Positions 63,248 to 64,000 of a DNA stretch of 64,000 nucleotides are shown here, piece after piece (positions within the stretch are counted from its first letter, which is position 1; each line of letters opens with the position of its first letter). Both the position numbers and the translations under genes were made by a program. Below the pieces are notes generated by a model, which was not told the DNA's origin, ran no database searches, and saw only the letters and a program-made list of their open reading frames with translations. This stretch comes from Oryzomonas sp. (GTDB lineage: Bacteria > Desulfobacterota > Desulfuromonadia > Geobacterales > Pseudopelobacteraceae), in assembly GCA_031292255.1 (NCBI GenBank), contig JARLHN010000011.1, positions 1 to 64,000 on the forward strand. Direction: 5' to 3'.

Positions 63248-64000
63248 ATGGGAGTCTATGCCAACACCGTCAGCATCACCCAGTACACCATAACCGGCGA
63301 CCTGCCGAAGAGCGATCAGTTCACGTGGTTTTCCGAAAAGCTGTCCGCCCGTGGGTTTCAGTCCATTGAAAACTCCGCCGAGGAGTCCTCCGAGGGGTGG
63401 ACCCTTGTGGACCATCCCGATAACGCCGCATTCGAGGCGCCGTCCGATTTCTGGCGCGACAACTACCTGGTCTTCTCCCTGCGCCGGGACCAGCGCAAGG
63501 TGCCGGCCGCCCTGCTCAAATCCCACGCCGGCCGGGAGGAGGGGGCTTTCCTGGCCCAGAACCCCAACCTGCGCCGCGCGCCCAAGAAGAAGCGGGAAGA
63601 GATCAAGGAACAGGTGCAGTTGCGCCTTTTGACCAAATCCCTGCCGGTCCCCTCCAGCGTGGACGTGGTCTGGGACCAGAGAAACGGCGTGCTGACCCTG
63701 TTCAGCCTGGGGACAAAGGTTCTGGAGCGGTTCGAGGATATTTTCCGCAAGACCTTCGAGGGGTTCAGCCCGGTGATTATCCATCCCTTTGCCCGGGCCC
63801 GGATGCTCTTGGAGGGGCAGATGCTGGACAAGCTGGAAGCCGCCAATCTGGCCGGGTCGGATGCGGTGGCTGCCCTGATCCGCGACAATCAGTGGCTGGG
63901 GTGGGATTTCCTGCTCTGGCTCCTCCAGCGCGGGGTGAACGGGGAAGGGGAGTTCAGCGTTTGCCGGCCTGGCCATCTCGGCACCGGCGAGCGATTCTCG
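63248..64000 (+). CDS. rdgC: RdgC-family recombination-associated protein, partial
   Basis: An open frame that runs past the end of the window (251 codons visible). MGVYANTVSITQYTITGDLP, WTLVDHPDNAAFEAPSDFWR (in part), YLVFSLRRDQRKVPAALLKS and KTFEGFSPVIIHPFARAR are characteristic of RdgC-type proteins, which bind DNA as a ring and restrain RecA. GAAAGGA stands about 11 bases before the ATG. The 3' end is missing, so completeness is unknown. The symbol rests on pattern recognition only. Confidence 0.7.
   Translation, partial: MGVYANTVSITQYTITGDLPKSDQFTWFSEKLSARGFQSIENSAEESSEGWTLVDHPDNAAFEAPSDFWRDNYLVFSLRRDQRKVPAALLKSHAGREEGAFLAQNPNLRRAPKKKREEIKEQVQLRLLTKSLPVPSSVDVVWDQRNGVLTLFSLGTKVLERFEDIFRKTFEGFSPVIIHPFARARMLLEGQMLDKLEAANLAGSDAVAALIRDNQWLGWDFLLWLLQRGVNGEGEFSVCRPGHLGTGERFS

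Overview
The window looks like chromosome from a Geobacter/Pelobacter-type delta-proteobacterium (Desulfuromonadales). This is inferred from gene content, not from a search: many hybrid kinases and lone receivers, PilZ/CheX/HDOD-GGDEF signalling, a MeaB GTPase beside cobalt ECF genes, an Mfd-PpiC-SurA block, a PpsR-type kinase regulator, HtrA, a NapH-like polyferredoxin and an RdgC family protein. Most of the sequence is moderately GC-rich and densely coded. AT-rich patches at about 0.2-3.2, 13.3-18.9, 31.7-33.3 and 46.3-48.3 kb look more recently acquired or fast-evolving. No rRNA, tRNA, CRISPR array or complete insertion sequence was found.

Layout. 0-3 kb: an AT-rich accessory stretch with a zinc-ribbon membrane protein, a solitary PemK/MazF-type toxin, a small membrane protein and an XRE regulator. 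3.2-5.8 kb: a lipoprotein and an outer-membrane porin closed by a strong terminator. 5.9-6.6 kb: a decayed sigma-54 activator gene beside TGTCC-N7-GGACA dyads and a weak sigma-54-like promoter. 6.6-20.2 kb: a long co-directional signalling cluster (HDOD-GGDEF, PilZ, CheX, two hybrid kinases, receivers, STAS, a chemoreceptor without a periplasmic domain, receiver-HATPase) ending in a GlgC homologue whose signature loop has changed. 20.3-28.4 kb: aldehyde/oxidative stress genes (alcohol dehydrogenase, aldo/keto reductase, an internally deleted AraC regulator, KatG, thioredoxin 2) and small envelope proteins. 28.8-31.6 kb: PilZ, TauE exporter with DUF1634 partner, L-2-hydroxyglutarate oxidase. 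31.7-33.3 kb: an Mrr-like endonuclease and a hicAB module. 33.3-38.3 kb: radical SAM protein, acyl-CoA thioesterase, alpha/beta hydrolase, SixA. 38.5-40.8 kb: a partner-switching operon with a 49-residue fourth gene. 41.3-46.2 kb: meaB-cbiQ-cbiO, hldE and a degenerate double receiver. 46.4-53.3 kb: a BchE-like radical SAM protein, an AbrB/RelE-like toxin-antitoxin pair, an FAH hydrolase, CstA and a SurA-like chaperone. 53.5-58.7 kb: PpiC lipoprotein, Mfd and a conserved unknown. 59-64 kb: PpsR, an orphan response regulator, HtrA, a polyferredoxin and the start of an RdgC family gene.

Three structural stories stand out. A small element with 18-bp terminal inverted repeats occurs in two full copies and one solo end, and its ends supply stop codons to two neighbouring genes. 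A toxin-antitoxin module at 48.3 kb has a genes-deleted scar at 52.2 kb, and the shared flanks form direct repeats of about 105 bp around fah-cstA. The hicAB module has a near-consensus promoter with a palindrome between its boxes and a predicted start at the ATG, so hicA should be leaderless. The best candidates for uncharacterised systems are the 6.6-20.2 kb signalling cluster and the four-gene partner-switching operon. Start sites were chosen by eye from Shine-Dalgarno spacing.
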